Positions 8,479-16,662 of a stretch of 48,333 nucleotides of DNA are shown here, piece by piece (the first letter of the stretch is position 1; every line of letters begins with the position of its first letter). A program made the position numbers and the translations under genes. Location of the stretch: NCBI RefSeq assembly GCF_002532075.1, contig NZ_LYXE01000102.1, positions 1-48,333 on the forward strand, read 5' to 3'. The notes beneath the pieces are model-generated. The model made no database searches. It was given only the letters and a program-made list of their open reading frames with translations, and was not told where the DNA came from. The DNA comes from Candidatus Chloroploca asiatica (GTDB lineage: Bacteria; Chloroflexota; Chloroflexia; Chloroflexales; Chloroflexaceae).

Positions 8479-8760
8479 ATGGAGAATCGTTTGGTACGCA
8501 GTTCCAGCAATCGTATGCTTGGTGGGGTATGTGGCGGTCTGGCCCGGTATTTCAATATTGATGCGACGATTGTGCGGCTGGTCTTTGTGCTCGCCGTGCT
8601 GAGCGGCCTTAGCCCGTTGCTCTATCTGATCCTCTGGATTGTGATGCCCGAGGAGGGTCGCGTGCAGAGCAGTGCGCAGAACACGCTTCAGCCCCCGGTT
8701 GATCCGACGGGCGAGTGGCAGTACGACCCCTACACCGGCCAGCCCGTCAAGAAGCAGTAA
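8479..8760 (+). CDS. PspC-domain membrane protein
   Basis: A 93-residue protein consisting almost entirely of a PspC domain: SSNRMLGGVCGGLARYFNI (about 9-27) followed by DATIVRLVFVLAVL and a long hydrophobic helix ending ILWIVMPEE (about 30-60), then a hydrophilic tail with proline, tyrosine and a C-terminal lysine pair. PspC-type proteins sit in the inner membrane and take part in envelope-stress or membrane-anchoring functions; in many bacteria this domain occurs alone, as here. The ribosome site AAGGAG is at about 8466-8471. A perfect hairpin terminator follows its stop codon. Confidence 0.88.
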   Translation: MENRLVRSSSNRMLGGVCGGLARYFNIDATIVRLVFVLAVLSGLSPLLYLILWIVMPEEGRVQSSAQNTLQPPVDPTGEWQYDPYTGQPVKKQ

Positions 8761-8774
8761 GTTAGCAGAAATGT

Positions 8775-8823
8775 TGACCGCACACAAAAAAGCCAGCTAC
8801 GCTGGCTTTTTTGTGTGCGGTCA
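8775..8823. terminator. bidirectional hairpin terminator, 23-bp stem
   Basis: Arms 8775-8797 and 8801-8823 are exactly complementary, loop TAC. The stem contains A6 on the left and T6 on the right and lies between the convergent ends of the pspC-like and DUF507 genes, so it can stop transcription from both sides. Its cap AGC-TAC-GCT is shared with other hairpins in the window. Confidence 0.93.
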
Positions 8824-8828
8824 GCTTG

Positions 8829-9128
8829 TTACAGAATATACCCTTTTTTGCGGGCGAGCTCCTCTTTGTGTTTGCGAAAGAGGATATCGCGTTCAGTGCC
8901 TTTGATTTCGCGGCTATAGGTGGCGAGCACCTTCTCTACCTCGGCGTCAAGCTCTTCTTCGCGGCGCAGATCTTCGACGATGAAATCAAAGATGGCCTTG
9001 ACCCGGGCAGCGCGCCCGACACCAGTTTTGGCCCCGACTGACTCGCGGTAGGCAAGCAGGTTGCCCTGGGCCAGTTCATCATGCAAACGCTCGGCGATCC
9101 GGCGTACCTTATCTTCTGATAAGCGCAT
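8829..9128 (-). CDS. DUF507 family protein
   Basis: A 99-residue, highly charged, mostly helical protein starting MRLSEDKVRRIAERLHDEL, the typical beginning of the DUF507 family. The middle part (RVKAIFDFIVEDLRREEELD, then VEKVLATYSREI) and the end RKHKEELARKKGYIL also fit; DUF507 proteins usually end with a lysine-rich motif before a terminal hydrophobic residue. No function is established. There is no signal peptide or membrane helix. It is transcribed alone on the minus strand, with GGAG about 7 bases upstream of the ATG. Confidence 0.82.
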   Translation of the reverse strand: MRLSEDKVRRIAERLHDELAQGNLLAYRESVGAKTGVGRAARVKAIFDFIVEDLRREEELDAEVEKVLATYSREIKGTERDILFRKHKEELARKKGYIL

Positions 9129-9148
9129 CGCTTCTCCTTACTTATCCT

Positions 9149-9207
9149 ATGGCAGATTGCAGCTTGCCGTGCATGACGTTCCACTGCGCTCTGGCAGCAA
9201 TCCTGAT
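9149..9207. repeat. dispersed repeat, copy 1 of 2
   Basis: ATGGCAGATTGCAGCTTGCC and the following TGCATGACGTTCCA..GCGCTC recur at 12237-12300 as ATGTCAGATTGCAG..TTGCC..CATATGACGTTCCA..GCGCTC, with a 15-base insertion there. Both copies lie upstream of a gene on the plus strand. The role is unknown. Confidence 0.55.
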
Positions 9208-9276
9208 GATACGTGTCGGGGGAACCTGACACGGGGGCATTATACCATTTCACATAGACCTTGTCTGGATCGTGTA

Positions 9277-9318
9277 TACTCTGTGGGCAAAACCAAGCTG
9301 GTTTTTGCCCACAGAGTA
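9277..9318. terminator. hairpin with AGC cap upstream of moxR
   Basis: Arms 9277-9295 and 9299-9318 (TACTCTGTGGGCAAAA..) pair except for one bulged base, loop AGC. It ends 37 bases before the moxR start codon, so it lies in the leader or directly upstream of it and may act as an attenuator or as a barrier against transcription from upstream. Confidence 0.7.
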
Positions 9319-9355
9319 CGTAGGGGGCGGGGGCTCGCATCAAGGAGAAAAGAGC

Positions 9356-10318
9356 TTGCAGCAATTGAGTCGTGACCGTGTGCAGGTGCTCAGTGACCTG
9401 GTGGGTCGGGTGCGGGCGAGTGTAGCGCGGGTGATGGTGGGCAAAGAGGAATTGATTGATCGCTTGTTGGTCGCGATGCTTTGTGAAGGCCATGTGTTGC
9501 TGGAAGATGTGCCAGGCACGGGCAAGACGACGCTGGCGCGTGCGCTGGCCGCTTCGCTTGGCTGCACGTTTCAGCGCATTCAGTGTACCCCGGATGTATT
9601 GCCTTCGGATATGACCGGGCTTGCGTTTTTCAATCAGAAGATCGGGGAGTTTCAGTTTCGCGAAGGGCCGCTTTTTGCGCAGGTTGTGTTGACCGATGAG
9701 ATTAATCGGGCGACGCCGCGAACCCAGAGTGCGCTGCTCGAGGCGATGCAAGAGCAGACGGTGACGGTTGATGGGGCCACCCGCCCGTTGCCGCGCCCGT
9801 TTCTTGTGCTGGCGACCCAGAATCCGGTTGAACTCGAGGGGACGTTCCCGCTGCCTGAAGCACAACTCGACCGCTTTTTGCTCAAACTTGAGCCGGGCTA
9901 TCCAAGCCTTGAGGAGGAAGAAGCGATCCTGGTGCGCTTTGAACGAAGCAATCCGCTGAACGACCTGACGCCGGTGCTCACTGCAGCGGAGGTTCTGCAG
10001 ATGCAGGCGGAGGTGCGCATGGTTGCGGTGACGCCAGAGGTGCGGCGCTACCTGGTCGAACTGGTACGCGCCACCCGCACCCATCCCGAGATTGAGCTTG
10101 GGGCGAGTCCCCGCGGTTCGTTGGCACTCTATCAGACGGCGCAGGCATATGCGGCGCTGCGTGGACGTACCTTTGTGTTGCCCGACGACATCAAAGTGAT
10201 GGCCCCGGTGGTGCTCGGCCATCGGTTGATGCTGACCGCCGAAACGCGCCTGCGACGGCGCAAGAGTAGTGCTTTGATCGCCGAGATTCTTGAACAGATC
10301 CCGGTACCGGTGGAATAA
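9356..10318 (+). CDS. MoxR-family AAA+ ATPase
   Basis: A 320-residue protein if started at the TTG at 9356, which has a strong AAGGAGAAA site at 9342-9350. An earlier GTG at 9272 would translate through the hairpin at 9277-9318 and adds 28 residues with no family similarity. The AAA+ core shows Walker A VPGTGKTT (52-59), Walker B VVLTDEINRATPRTQ (~110), sensor LATQNPVE and a DRFLLKLEPGYP segment, followed by the helical lid domain. MoxR ATPases act as chaperones that insert cofactors or mature complexes, normally with DUF58 and von Willebrand factor A partners. Those partners are not adjacent here; the next gene is an acyltransferase. Confidence 0.9.
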   Translation: MQQLSRDRVQVLSDLVGRVRASVARVMVGKEELIDRLLVAMLCEGHVLLEDVPGTGKTTLARALAASLGCTFQRIQCTPDVLPSDMTGLAFFNQKIGEFQFREGPLFAQVVLTDEINRATPRTQSALLEAMQEQTVTVDGATRPLPRPFLVLATQNPVELEGTFPLPEAQLDRFLLKLEPGYPSLEEEEAILVRFERSNPLNDLTPVLTAAEVLQMQAEVRMVAVTPEVRRYLVELVRATRTHPEIELGASPRGSLALYQTAQAYAALRGRTFVLPDDIKVMAPVVLGHRLMLTAETRLRRRKSSALIAEILEQIPVPVE

Positions 10319-10343
10319 GACTAGAAATTCACCCGAGGGTACA

Positions 10344-10940
10344 ATGCCGTATTCAGTATCATCAACTGGCCGTAAGACGTTGTTCCAGAACTTTTGCATC
10401 ATCCTGCTTGCGTTCAGGGGATGGCGGGCTGAAGTTGCCGCACCGTTGCCAAAGCAGTGTGTGATCATTGGTGCGCCCCATACGACATGGTTTGATCTGA
10501 TCTTGACCTGGCTTTTGATGGGGGCCACAGGGGTTCGGTTTCGTTGGATCTCGAAAGCTGAACTCTTTCGCCCACCGCTCGGTTGGCTATTGCGTGCGCT
10601 GGGGGGGATGCCAGTTCTACGTGGGGCACGGGCCAATTTTGTTGTGCAGATGGTGGAGAAATTTGCCCAGTATCCAGACCTGCGGATCGCGATTGTGCCC
10701 GAAGGGACGCGCCAGTATATTGATCATTGGAAGACCGGCTTTTACTATATTGCGATGGGTGCCGGGGTTCCTGTTGTGCTCGGGTATGCTGATTACGCCA
10801 AGCGTCGGATTGGCCTTGGCCCCATCGTTATGCCGACGGGTGATATTGACGCTGATTTCGCGGTCTACCGCGCCTTTTATGCCAATGTGACCGGCGCGAT
10901 TCCGTCACGGCAGGGCGAGATACGGCACGTGAGAGACTAG
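10344..10940 (+). CDS. PlsC-like lysophospholipid acyltransferase
   Basis: A 198-residue protein with the acyltransferase motifs: APHTTWFDL (motif I, HxxxxD; ~47-55), RWISKAELF and an arginine block around GGMPVLRGARANF (motif II), and VPEGTR (motif III). It lacks a long N-terminal membrane anchor but has hydrophobic stretches near 15-25 and around the first motif. It should transfer an acyl chain to a lysophospholipid or related alcohol at the membrane. The ATG at 10344 has GAGGG upstream; the frame remains open further upstream into the end of moxR but without family similarity there. It is 25 bases from moxR, likely the same transcript. Confidence 0.85.
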   Translation: MPYSVSSTGRKTLFQNFCIILLAFRGWRAEVAAPLPKQCVIIGAPHTTWFDLILTWLLMGATGVRFRWISKAELFRPPLGWLLRALGGMPVLRGARANFVVQMVEKFAQYPDLRIAIVPEGTRQYIDHWKTGFYYIAMGAGVPVVLGYADYAKRRIGLGPIVMPTGDIDADFAVYRAFYANVTGAIPSRQGEIRHVRD

Positions 10941-10964
10941 GGCCTGAAGCTTGGAACTGGGGGC

Positions 10965-10992
10965 TTGACAGCCCCCAAAAATATGCTACACT
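10965..10992 (+). promoter_or_regulatory. promoter of the ROK regulator/sugar locus
   Basis: TTGACA at 10965-10970, 16 bases, TACACT at 10987-10992, preceded by an extended TGC. The -35 lies at the loop of a small hairpin GGGGGCT-TGAC-AGCCCCC (10959-10976). This is the best promoter match in the window. Confidence 0.72.
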
Positions 10993-11007
10993 CTTTTGTA
11001 AGTTTAT

Positions 11008-11028
11008 TGAACTATCTAAATAGGTTCA
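11008..11028. promoter_or_regulatory. candidate ROK operator
   Basis: An imperfect inverted repeat TGAAC-TAT...ATAG-GTTCA directly downstream of the promoter and just before the ROK start codon. Its AT-rich, palindromic character and its position fit autoregulation by the ROK protein. There is only one copy here, so support is limited. Confidence 0.35.
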
Positions 11029-11038
11029 GGGCGAAACC

Positions 11039-12232
11039 GTGGATCCGTTGCTCGAAAAGGCGACCCGCCAGCACACCAAAGAGCACAACAGTCGGCTGTT
11101 GTTGCGCACGATCTATGAGTACGGCGCGATTAGCCGGGCTGATCTGGCGCGTCTGACGCAGTTAACGCGGGCGACGGTTTCGGACGCGGTGGGCGAGTTG
11201 CTTGAGCGTGGCTTGCTTGAGGAGGTCGGTCACGGGACGGTCGGGATCGGGCGGACGCCGATTTTGCTCAGTGTGGTCGCAGATGCGCGCCAGGTGGCGG
11301 CGATCAGTGTGACCAATGAGCGTGTCGTGGGGGCGCTCGTCAATCTGCGCGGTGAGTTGCGGGCTTCTGTGACGCTGGATGTGCCTTTGTGCGATGGTGA
11401 CGCCATTCTGGAGACGATCTATGCGGTGGCAGACCAACTCCGACGTGCGGCGGAATATCCCCTGCTTGGCATTGGCATCAATACGCCAGGTCTGATCGAT
11501 GTTGAGCGCGGGACGGTGGTGCGAGCCGTTGATTTCGGCTGGGTTGATCTGCCTTTGCGCACACTGGTGCAAGAGCGCTGTCAGTTGCCGGTCTATCTGG
11601 CGAATGATAGCCATAGTCTGGCCTTGGCCGAGTATATGTTTGGTCAGGCTCAGGGTACCCCCGATCTGATTGTGGTCAAGGTTGGCAATGGCATCGGGGC
11701 GGGCATTGTGCTCGGTGATCGTTTGTATACGGGTGAAGGCAATGGGGCCGGTGAGATTGGCCATCTGGTGGTCGCCGAAGATGGCCCGTTGTGCAAGTGT
11801 GGCAATCGCGGTTGCCTGGAGACCGTGGCGAGTAGTGCGGCGATCCTGCGGCAGGCGCGTGAGTTGCGTTTGACCCAGGCCTCGGCACTTTCGGCCGAGC
11901 CAACGCTGGAGGAACTGGCGCACCTGGCCCAGGCTGGTGATCCGCTGGCGCGGGCGGTGATTGCCGAGGCCGGGCGTTATCTCGGCATTGCGCTGGCGAG
12001 TCTGGTGAGCGTGCTGAATATTCGGCGGGTGCTGATTACTGGCCAGGTGGCCCCGCTTGGTGAACTGTTGCGTAAGGCGGTTGTGACCAATCTGGCCCGG
12101 CGTTGTCTGCCGGCCCTTGCCCGGGCTACTGTCGTCGAAGTTGTGGCCCTTGGCCCAGATGCGCCGCTGCTCGGCGCGGCAGCGCCACTTTTGACATTTG
12201 AATTGGGGATTGAACGCCTTTCGCGGCCATAA
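11039..12232 (+). CDS. ROK-family transcriptional regulator (NagC/XylR type)
   Basis: A 397-residue protein: N-terminal winged helix (NSRLLLRTIYEYGAISRADL.. LTRATVSDAVGELLERGLL, ~17-60) followed by a ROK sugar-kinase-like domain. The ROK signature with zinc ligands is present: GEIGHLVVAEDGPLCKCGNRGCLE-type segment, with the CxCGxxGCxE cluster, near residues 238-261. A sugar-binding region GIGINTPG and an ATPase-like DFGW segment are seen in the first lobe. GTG start at 11039. It heads the amino-sugar/mannoside locus and probably represses it until a sugar or sugar phosphate (for example GlcNAc or GlcNAc-6-P) binds. The gene order, not the sequence alone, supports that role. Confidence 0.92.
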   Translation: MDPLLEKATRQHTKEHNSRLLLRTIYEYGAISRADLARLTQLTRATVSDAVGELLERGLLEEVGHGTVGIGRTPILLSVVADARQVAAISVTNERVVGALVNLRGELRASVTLDVPLCDGDAILETIYAVADQLRRAAEYPLLGIGINTPGLIDVERGTVVRAVDFGWVDLPLRTLVQERCQLPVYLANDSHSLALAEYMFGQAQGTPDLIVVKVGNGIGAGIVLGDRLYTGEGNGAGEIGHLVVAEDGPLCKCGNRGCLETVASSAAILRQARELRLTQASALSAEPTLEELAHLAQAGDPLARAVIAEAGRYLGIALASLVSVLNIRRVLITGQVAPLGELLRKAVVTNLARRCLPALARATVVEVVALGPDAPLLGAAAPLLTFELGIERLSRP

Positions 12233-12236
12233 TACC

Positions 12237-12300
12237 ATGTCAGATTGCAGATTTTGGATTGCTGATTGCCGCATATGACGTTCCAAGGCGCTCGGGCCGC
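12237..12300. repeat. dispersed repeat, copy 2 of 2
   Basis: Related to 9149-9207 (CAGATTGCAG, then TTGCCG, then ATGACGTTCCA, then GCGCTC), with an extra ~15 bases. It occupies most of the gap between the ROK gene and the epimerase gene. Confidence 0.5.
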
Positions 12301-12360
12301 CCTACCGATGCGGATCGCTCAATTCCAATTGGTCTAACACGTGGATCACACATAGAGGCA

Positions 12361-13527
12361 ATGATGCTAGAGGCTTATGCAGAGCGCTACCGGCGCGATC
12401 TCGTTGACGCGGTGATTCCTTTCTGGCTCCGCCATGCGCTCGATCATGAGCACGGTGGCTACTTTACCTGTCTCGATCGCGATGGCACGGTCTATGATCC
12501 GCGTAAATATATGTGGCTCCAGGGCCGTGCCGTCTGGATGTTCGCCCGGCTCTATCGTGAGCTAGCACCACGTGACGAGTGGCTGGCGGCGGCGCGGCTT
12601 GGGGTGGATTTTATCCGCCGCTATGGGCGCGACGCCGAGGGCCGGATCTTCTTTAGCCTGACCCGTGAGGGCCAGCCTTTCTTTTTTCAGCGCAAGCCGT
12701 ATGCGGCCGTCTTTGTGCAGATGGGCTTGTTTGAGTATGGGCTGGCGACGGGTGATCAGGCATGCCTTGATGAGGCCGTGGCGCTCTTCTGGCGCATTGT
12801 GGCATGGATCGAGCAGCCGACGTTGCTTGGGCGTCCGGTCTTGCCCGGTCAGGTTGCGGTGAGTCAACTGGCGGATCGGTTGGTGGTAGGCATGATGGCG
12901 CTTGAGTTGGCCCGTCAGCTTGATGATCCACGCTATGACGAGGTGCTGCGTGCGACGGTGGCCGGAGTGCTGCGTCACTATGATCCCGCACACCGGGTCT
13001 TTCGTGAGGTCGTGGCGCACGACGGACGTGATCTGACGGCGCTTCCCGAGGGGCGGCTCTTTAGCCCAGGGCACACGATCGAGACGGTCTGGATTCTGCT
13101 GCAGATGCTCGCCCGCAACCCCGACGCCCAGGCGCAGCAGGTTGCGTTCACGGCTCTGGCGGGGGCGCTTGAACTGGGCTGGGACACGCAGTACGACGGC
13201 CTCTTCTATTTTATGGATCTCGCGGGGCGTCCGACGCTCCAACTTGAGGCGACGATGAAGCTCTGGTGGCCGCATGCCGAGGCGATCTATGCGCTGGTAC
13301 TGGCCTATACCCTCACCCGCGAGGCGCACTGGCTCACCTGGCTCGAGCGGGTGGATCGTTATACTTACACCCATTTTGTTGATCCGGTGCATGGCGAGTG
13401 GTTTGGGTACTGCGATCGACGGGGCGATCTGGCGTTGACGAGCAAAGGTGGCAATTACAAGGGCTTCTTCCATGTGCCGCGCGCGTTGCTCTTTAGTCTC
13501 CAGGCGATCGATCGGATGAGGGATTAA
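12361..13527 (+). CDS. AGE-family epimerase/isomerase (N-acylglucosamine 2-epimerase type)
   Basis: A 388-residue alpha/alpha-barrel protein. Family marks: WLRHALDHEHGGYFTCLDRDG near the start, KYMWLQGRAVWMFARLY (~41-57), SPGHTIETVWILL (~236), WWPHAEAIYALVLAY (~301) and GGNYKGFFHVPRALLF at the end; the conserved histidines for proton transfer lie in the H-T-I-E and W-P-H-A-E motifs. Likely it interconverts N-acetylglucosamine and N-acetylmannosamine, or glucose/mannose-type sugars; related cellobiose and mannose epimerases share the fold, so the substrate is open. The ATG at 12361 follows an AGAGGC site. The DUF4127 gene starts three bases after its stop codon. Confidence 0.86.
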   Translation: MMLEAYAERYRRDLVDAVIPFWLRHALDHEHGGYFTCLDRDGTVYDPRKYMWLQGRAVWMFARLYRELAPRDEWLAAARLGVDFIRRYGRDAEGRIFFSLTREGQPFFFQRKPYAAVFVQMGLFEYGLATGDQACLDEAVALFWRIVAWIEQPTLLGRPVLPGQVAVSQLADRLVVGMMALELARQLDDPRYDEVLRATVAGVLRHYDPAHRVFREVVAHDGRDLTALPEGRLFSPGHTIETVWILLQMLARNPDAQAQQVAFTALAGALELGWDTQYDGLFYFMDLAGRPTLQLEATMKLWWPHAEAIYALVLAYTLTREAHWLTWLERVDRYTYTHFVDPVHGEWFGYCDRRGDLALTSKGGNYKGFFHVPRALLFSLQAIDRMRD

Positions 13528-13530
13528 TGC

Positions 13531-15069
13531 ATGAAGTTTGGTTTTATTCCCCTTGATGAGCGACCGGCGAATACGCGCTATCCAGTGATGGTGGCGGCGA
13601 TTGCGGGTGCCGAGGTGCTGCTGCCGCCACCGGCGGCGCTGAGTAAGCGACGCAAGTCGGGCGATGCCCAGATGTTGGCGGCCTGGTTGACGGCAACGGC
13701 CCCGCAGCTTGATGGGCTCATTGTGGCGCTCGAACAACTCGGCTATGGTGGCTTGATCGCTTCGCGCATCTCTGATGAGCCGGTGGCGGTCGTGTTGAAC
13801 CGTCTCGAAGTCTTGCGAACGGTGCGCTCGCTCGCGCCACGCCTGCCGATCTATGCCTTCAATGTGGTCACCCGGGTTTCCAACGCGAATGATGCGGTCG
13901 AAGAGCCGGACTACTGGGCCGCGTATGGTGAACGGCTCTATGCGCTGTCGCAGTTGCTTGATCGGCATGGGCGTGGCGAAGCGGTTGACGAGGCCCTGGC
14001 GGCAGCCGAGGCGTCAATCCCGGCGACGTACCGACGCGATCTGCTCGCCCGGCGGCTCCGCAACCATACCGTCAATCTTGCGGCCCTCGGCCTACTGGAT
14101 GACGGCACGCTTGACTTGCTGGTGCTCAGTTCTGACGATACGAGTCCGGCTGGCTTGCCCTCGCGGGAAAAGGGATGGCTGGCGAGTTGGGGCGCATTGC
14201 TGGGAAACCCGGGCGATTCGCTCCACAAGGCCACGGCAACCCCTTCCCTCTTGATGTACCCCGGTGCCGATGAGGTGGGGTCGGTGCTGGTCGTGCGGCT
14301 ATTGAATGAGCGGGCCGGGGTGTCCCCAGCGGTGACGGTAACGTATGCGCCATTGGAAGGGGCCGAGCAGGTGGCAGCCTATGAAGATGGCCCGATCCGG
14401 CTGACCGTGGCGCGCCAAGTGGCGGCTGCGAGAGGTCATTTGGTCGAGCGTGACGCGCCGATCTGGTTGGGGGTGAATGCACCGGTAGCGCGACGGGCCG
14501 AGTGGGATGCGGCGCATGCAGCAGAGGAGAAGACCGCACGCCTCCCCGCATTGAACAGGCTTGCTGATGAAGCGGCCTGCCGACTGGCGATGGGGCAGGC
14601 GGTTGCCATTGCCGATGTCGCCTACCCGAATGGGGCCGACCCGGCGCTGATGGAGGTGCTGAGTGAGCGGATCGCATTGGCCCAACTGACGGCCTACGGG
14701 GCCTGGAATACCGCTGGCAATACGATTGGCACCACGCTAGCGCAGGCGTTTGCCGCCCAATTGATCAGCACACCGGCCGGGGCGGTTGCCCACGAACGAC
14801 TGCTGCTGCACCGCCTGGTCGAGGATTGGGGCTATCAACATCTGGTGCGCGCCGACGTGCGAGCCTGGCTCACCCAGCAGACCGGCCACCACGATCCCAT
14901 CACCCCGGCGTGGGCCGAGCTAGCGCAGCAACGTAGCGCAACAGGACTCGCACATTTTCTCGCCACGTTACCAGACTTTGCCAAACGCTATCGCCTCGAT
15001 CTGGATAGTGTCCGGTTTCCCTGGGGGCGCACCTTCGAGGTTGATTTTGACCTGGAAGCCATTGTTTGA
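13531..15069 (+). CDS. DUF4127 family protein
   Basis: A 512-residue protein opening MKFGFIPLDERPANTRYP, the hallmark of DUF4127 (IPLDxRPxNxxYP). Other conserved-looking blocks are LDGLIVALEQLGYGGLIASR, LLVLSSDDTSPAGLPSRE (about 195-212), PGADEVGSVLVVRLLN, a YPNGAD segment and WNTAGNTIGTTLAQA (~391-405). No signal peptide or membrane helix. No biochemical role is known to me. The blocks of D, R, N and G residues look like an active site, and tight linkage to an AGE epimerase and a glycan importer suggests a carbohydrate-related enzyme; that is inference. Confidence 0.85.
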   Translation: MKFGFIPLDERPANTRYPVMVAAIAGAEVLLPPPAALSKRRKSGDAQMLAAWLTATAPQLDGLIVALEQLGYGGLIASRISDEPVAVVLNRLEVLRTVRSLAPRLPIYAFNVVTRVSNANDAVEEPDYWAAYGERLYALSQLLDRHGRGEAVDEALAAAEASIPATYRRDLLARRLRNHTVNLAALGLLDDGTLDLLVLSSDDTSPAGLPSREKGWLASWGALLGNPGDSLHKATATPSLLMYPGADEVGSVLVVRLLNERAGVSPAVTVTYAPLEGAEQVAAYEDGPIRLTVARQVAAARGHLVERDAPIWLGVNAPVARRAEWDAAHAAEEKTARLPALNRLADEAACRLAMGQAVAIADVAYPNGADPALMEVLSERIALAQLTAYGAWNTAGNTIGTTLAQAFAAQLISTPAGAVAHERLLLHRLVEDWGYQHLVRADVRAWLTQQTGHHDPITPAWAELAQQRSATGLAHFLATLPDFAKRYRLDLDSVRFPWGRTFEVDFDLEAIV

Positions 15070-15251
15070 ACGGCTACAGAAAGGGGGTGATGGTCACTCA
15101 CCACGTAGGAGAAACAAATACCTAGGAACCAAGTTACTGGCTGTTTTTTTGTCGTGCGATGCCAGGCGTGCGGGGGACGACATCCTTGATGTTGTAGGCC
15201 CCTTGCCAAGCAACGTACCGCCGACCACAAAGTATGAGGAGCAAGAGTCCT

Positions 15252-16652
15252 ATGATTCGCAAGCGAAGTGTTGCGTTCACCATCTTTCTGACCATGTTCG
15301 CCATGATCCTGGTTGCCTGTGGCGGAGCCGCCCCGGCGGCCCAGGCCCCCGCTGAACCCCAGGTTGTTGTGCAGACCCAAGTTGTCGTACAGACCGAGGT
15401 TGTGGAACAGCAAGTGGTGGTCACCCCAACCCCTGGACCAAACCCCGAGGCCGTGATGGAGGTTGAGGAAGGGGCCACGGTCACCTTCTGGACCTTCTTC
15501 CTCTCGCCGACGTTCGATGAGTATATCCAGAGCACCATCGCCCGCTTCAACGAAGCCTATCCGGGCGTCACGGTGAAGTGGGAAGATCGTCAGGCCACGC
15601 TCCAGGAAGAGTACCGCAACAGCCTGGCTGCCGGCAATGCCCCCGATGTCGTCAACGTCCCGACGGGTTGGGTGCAAGAATTTGCCCAGAACGATCAACT
15701 GCTGAGCATGAGCGAAGTGTTGCCCCCAGCAGTGCAGGCGCAGTACTTCGCTGATCTGTTCAACCAGACCAATGTTGGTGGTGCGAGTTTCCAGGTGCCC
15801 TGGTACCAGGCGGTTGACGCCTATCTGGCCAACACCGACGTACTCGAGAACGCCGGGTATACCATGGACGATCTGCCCACGACCTTCGACGAGCAGAAGC
15901 AATTCTGTCTCGACTTCTACGAGGCGAGTGGCATCCCGTGTGGCTTGCGTATGCAGACCGGCAACCTGTTGCAGACAATGGCCTACGAGGGCAATGTCGA
16001 AGTGATGAATGCCGACGGCACCGCCTTCACCTTCGACTCACCCGAAGCGGTACAGTGGTTGCAGGACTATGTTGATCTGAACGAGGCCGGGGCGATCCAC
16101 CGTGACCTGATCCTGTTGAACGACGCCGATGACCGCATTGGCCTGGAGCGTTTCACTGCGGCGCAGATGCCCTTCTATGTAACCGGCCCGCAACTGATCC
16201 GTCTCGTACGCGAGGGCAACCCTGGTCGCTATGGCTACCTGGCCCTGGCCCCGCGGGCAATTGGGCGTTCGGGGGCCTTGCCTCCCGTCTCGATGTCGAT
16301 TGTCGTAAGCCAGAGCACCGCGTATCCCAAGGCAGCAGCGGCGCTGGCGGCCTTCTTCTCGAACCCACAGAGCATGCTCGAATTTTCCAAGCTCGTCGCG
16401 ATCTACCCCTCGACGCCAGCGAGTTACGAAGATCCCTTCTTCACGCAACAGCCAGTCGCGATCGAAGATCAGATCCGCCCGCTGGCCGAAGGCATTATTT
16501 CGCAGCAAAAGAACATTTTGCCCGAAATTCCACGTCCGGCTGAAGTGAACGACATTGTCCGCCAGGCGATTGAGGGGGCCATCTTTGGTGGTGCCGATCC
16601 GCAGACCGTCCTGAGCGACGCGGTACAGCAGGCCAATGGCTTGATTCGGTAG
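15252..16652 (+). CDS. ABC transporter sugar-binding lipoprotein
   Basis: A 466-residue family-1 extracellular solute-binding protein. The N-terminus is a lipoprotein signal: positive start, hydrophobic TIFLTMFAMIL, then the lipobox LVAC with Cys23. A low-complexity Q/V/T/P linker follows (about 30-75), then the mature domain (VTFWTFFLSPTFDEYIQSTI, FNEAYPGVTVKWED). It would be tethered outside the membrane and hand an oligosaccharide to the two permeases downstream. ATG 15252 is preferred to an in-frame ATG at 15234, since AGGAG at 15236-15240 serves the later one. A 182-base gap separates it from DUF4127. Confidence 0.93.
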   Translation: MIRKRSVAFTIFLTMFAMILVACGGAAPAAQAPAEPQVVVQTQVVVQTEVVEQQVVVTPTPGPNPEAVMEVEEGATVTFWTFFLSPTFDEYIQSTIARFNEAYPGVTVKWEDRQATLQEEYRNSLAAGNAPDVVNVPTGWVQEFAQNDQLLSMSEVLPPAVQAQYFADLFNQTNVGGASFQVPWYQAVDAYLANTDVLENAGYTMDDLPTTFDEQKQFCLDFYEASGIPCGLRMQTGNLLQTMAYEGNVEVMNADGTAFTFDSPEAVQWLQDYVDLNEAGAIHRDLILLNDADDRIGLERFTAAQMPFYVTGPQLIRLVREGNPGRYGYLALAPRAIGRSGALPPVSMSIVVSQSTAYPKAAAALAAFFSNPQSMLEFSKLVAIYPSTPASYEDPFFTQQPVAIEDQIRPLAEGIISQQKNILPEIPRPAEVNDIVRQAIEGAIFGGADPQTVLSDAVQQANGLIR

Positions 16653-16662
16653 CTTTCGCCTA

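Noticed and set aside
8936-10636. Long open frame of 566 codons on the minus strand.
   Set aside because: It lies opposite moxR and the acyltransferase, which have clear family motifs; its translation is rich in Arg, His and Gln with no recognisable domain, the usual look of an antisense frame in GC-rich DNA.
12562-13968. 468-codon minus-strand frame opposite the epimerase and DUF4127 genes.
   Set aside because: Arg/His/Gln-rich shadow of two well-supported genes.
15090-15125. Possible 11-codon leader peptide (ATG..TAG) behind AAGGGGG before the binding-protein gene.
   Set aside because: The ribosome site is only two bases from the ATG and no attenuator structure is linked to it.
14988-15902. 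304-codon minus-strand frame opposite the binding-protein gene.
   Set aside because: Gly-rich composition arises from the complement of the lipoprotein linker; it also crosses the intergenic gap without promoter or ribosome site.
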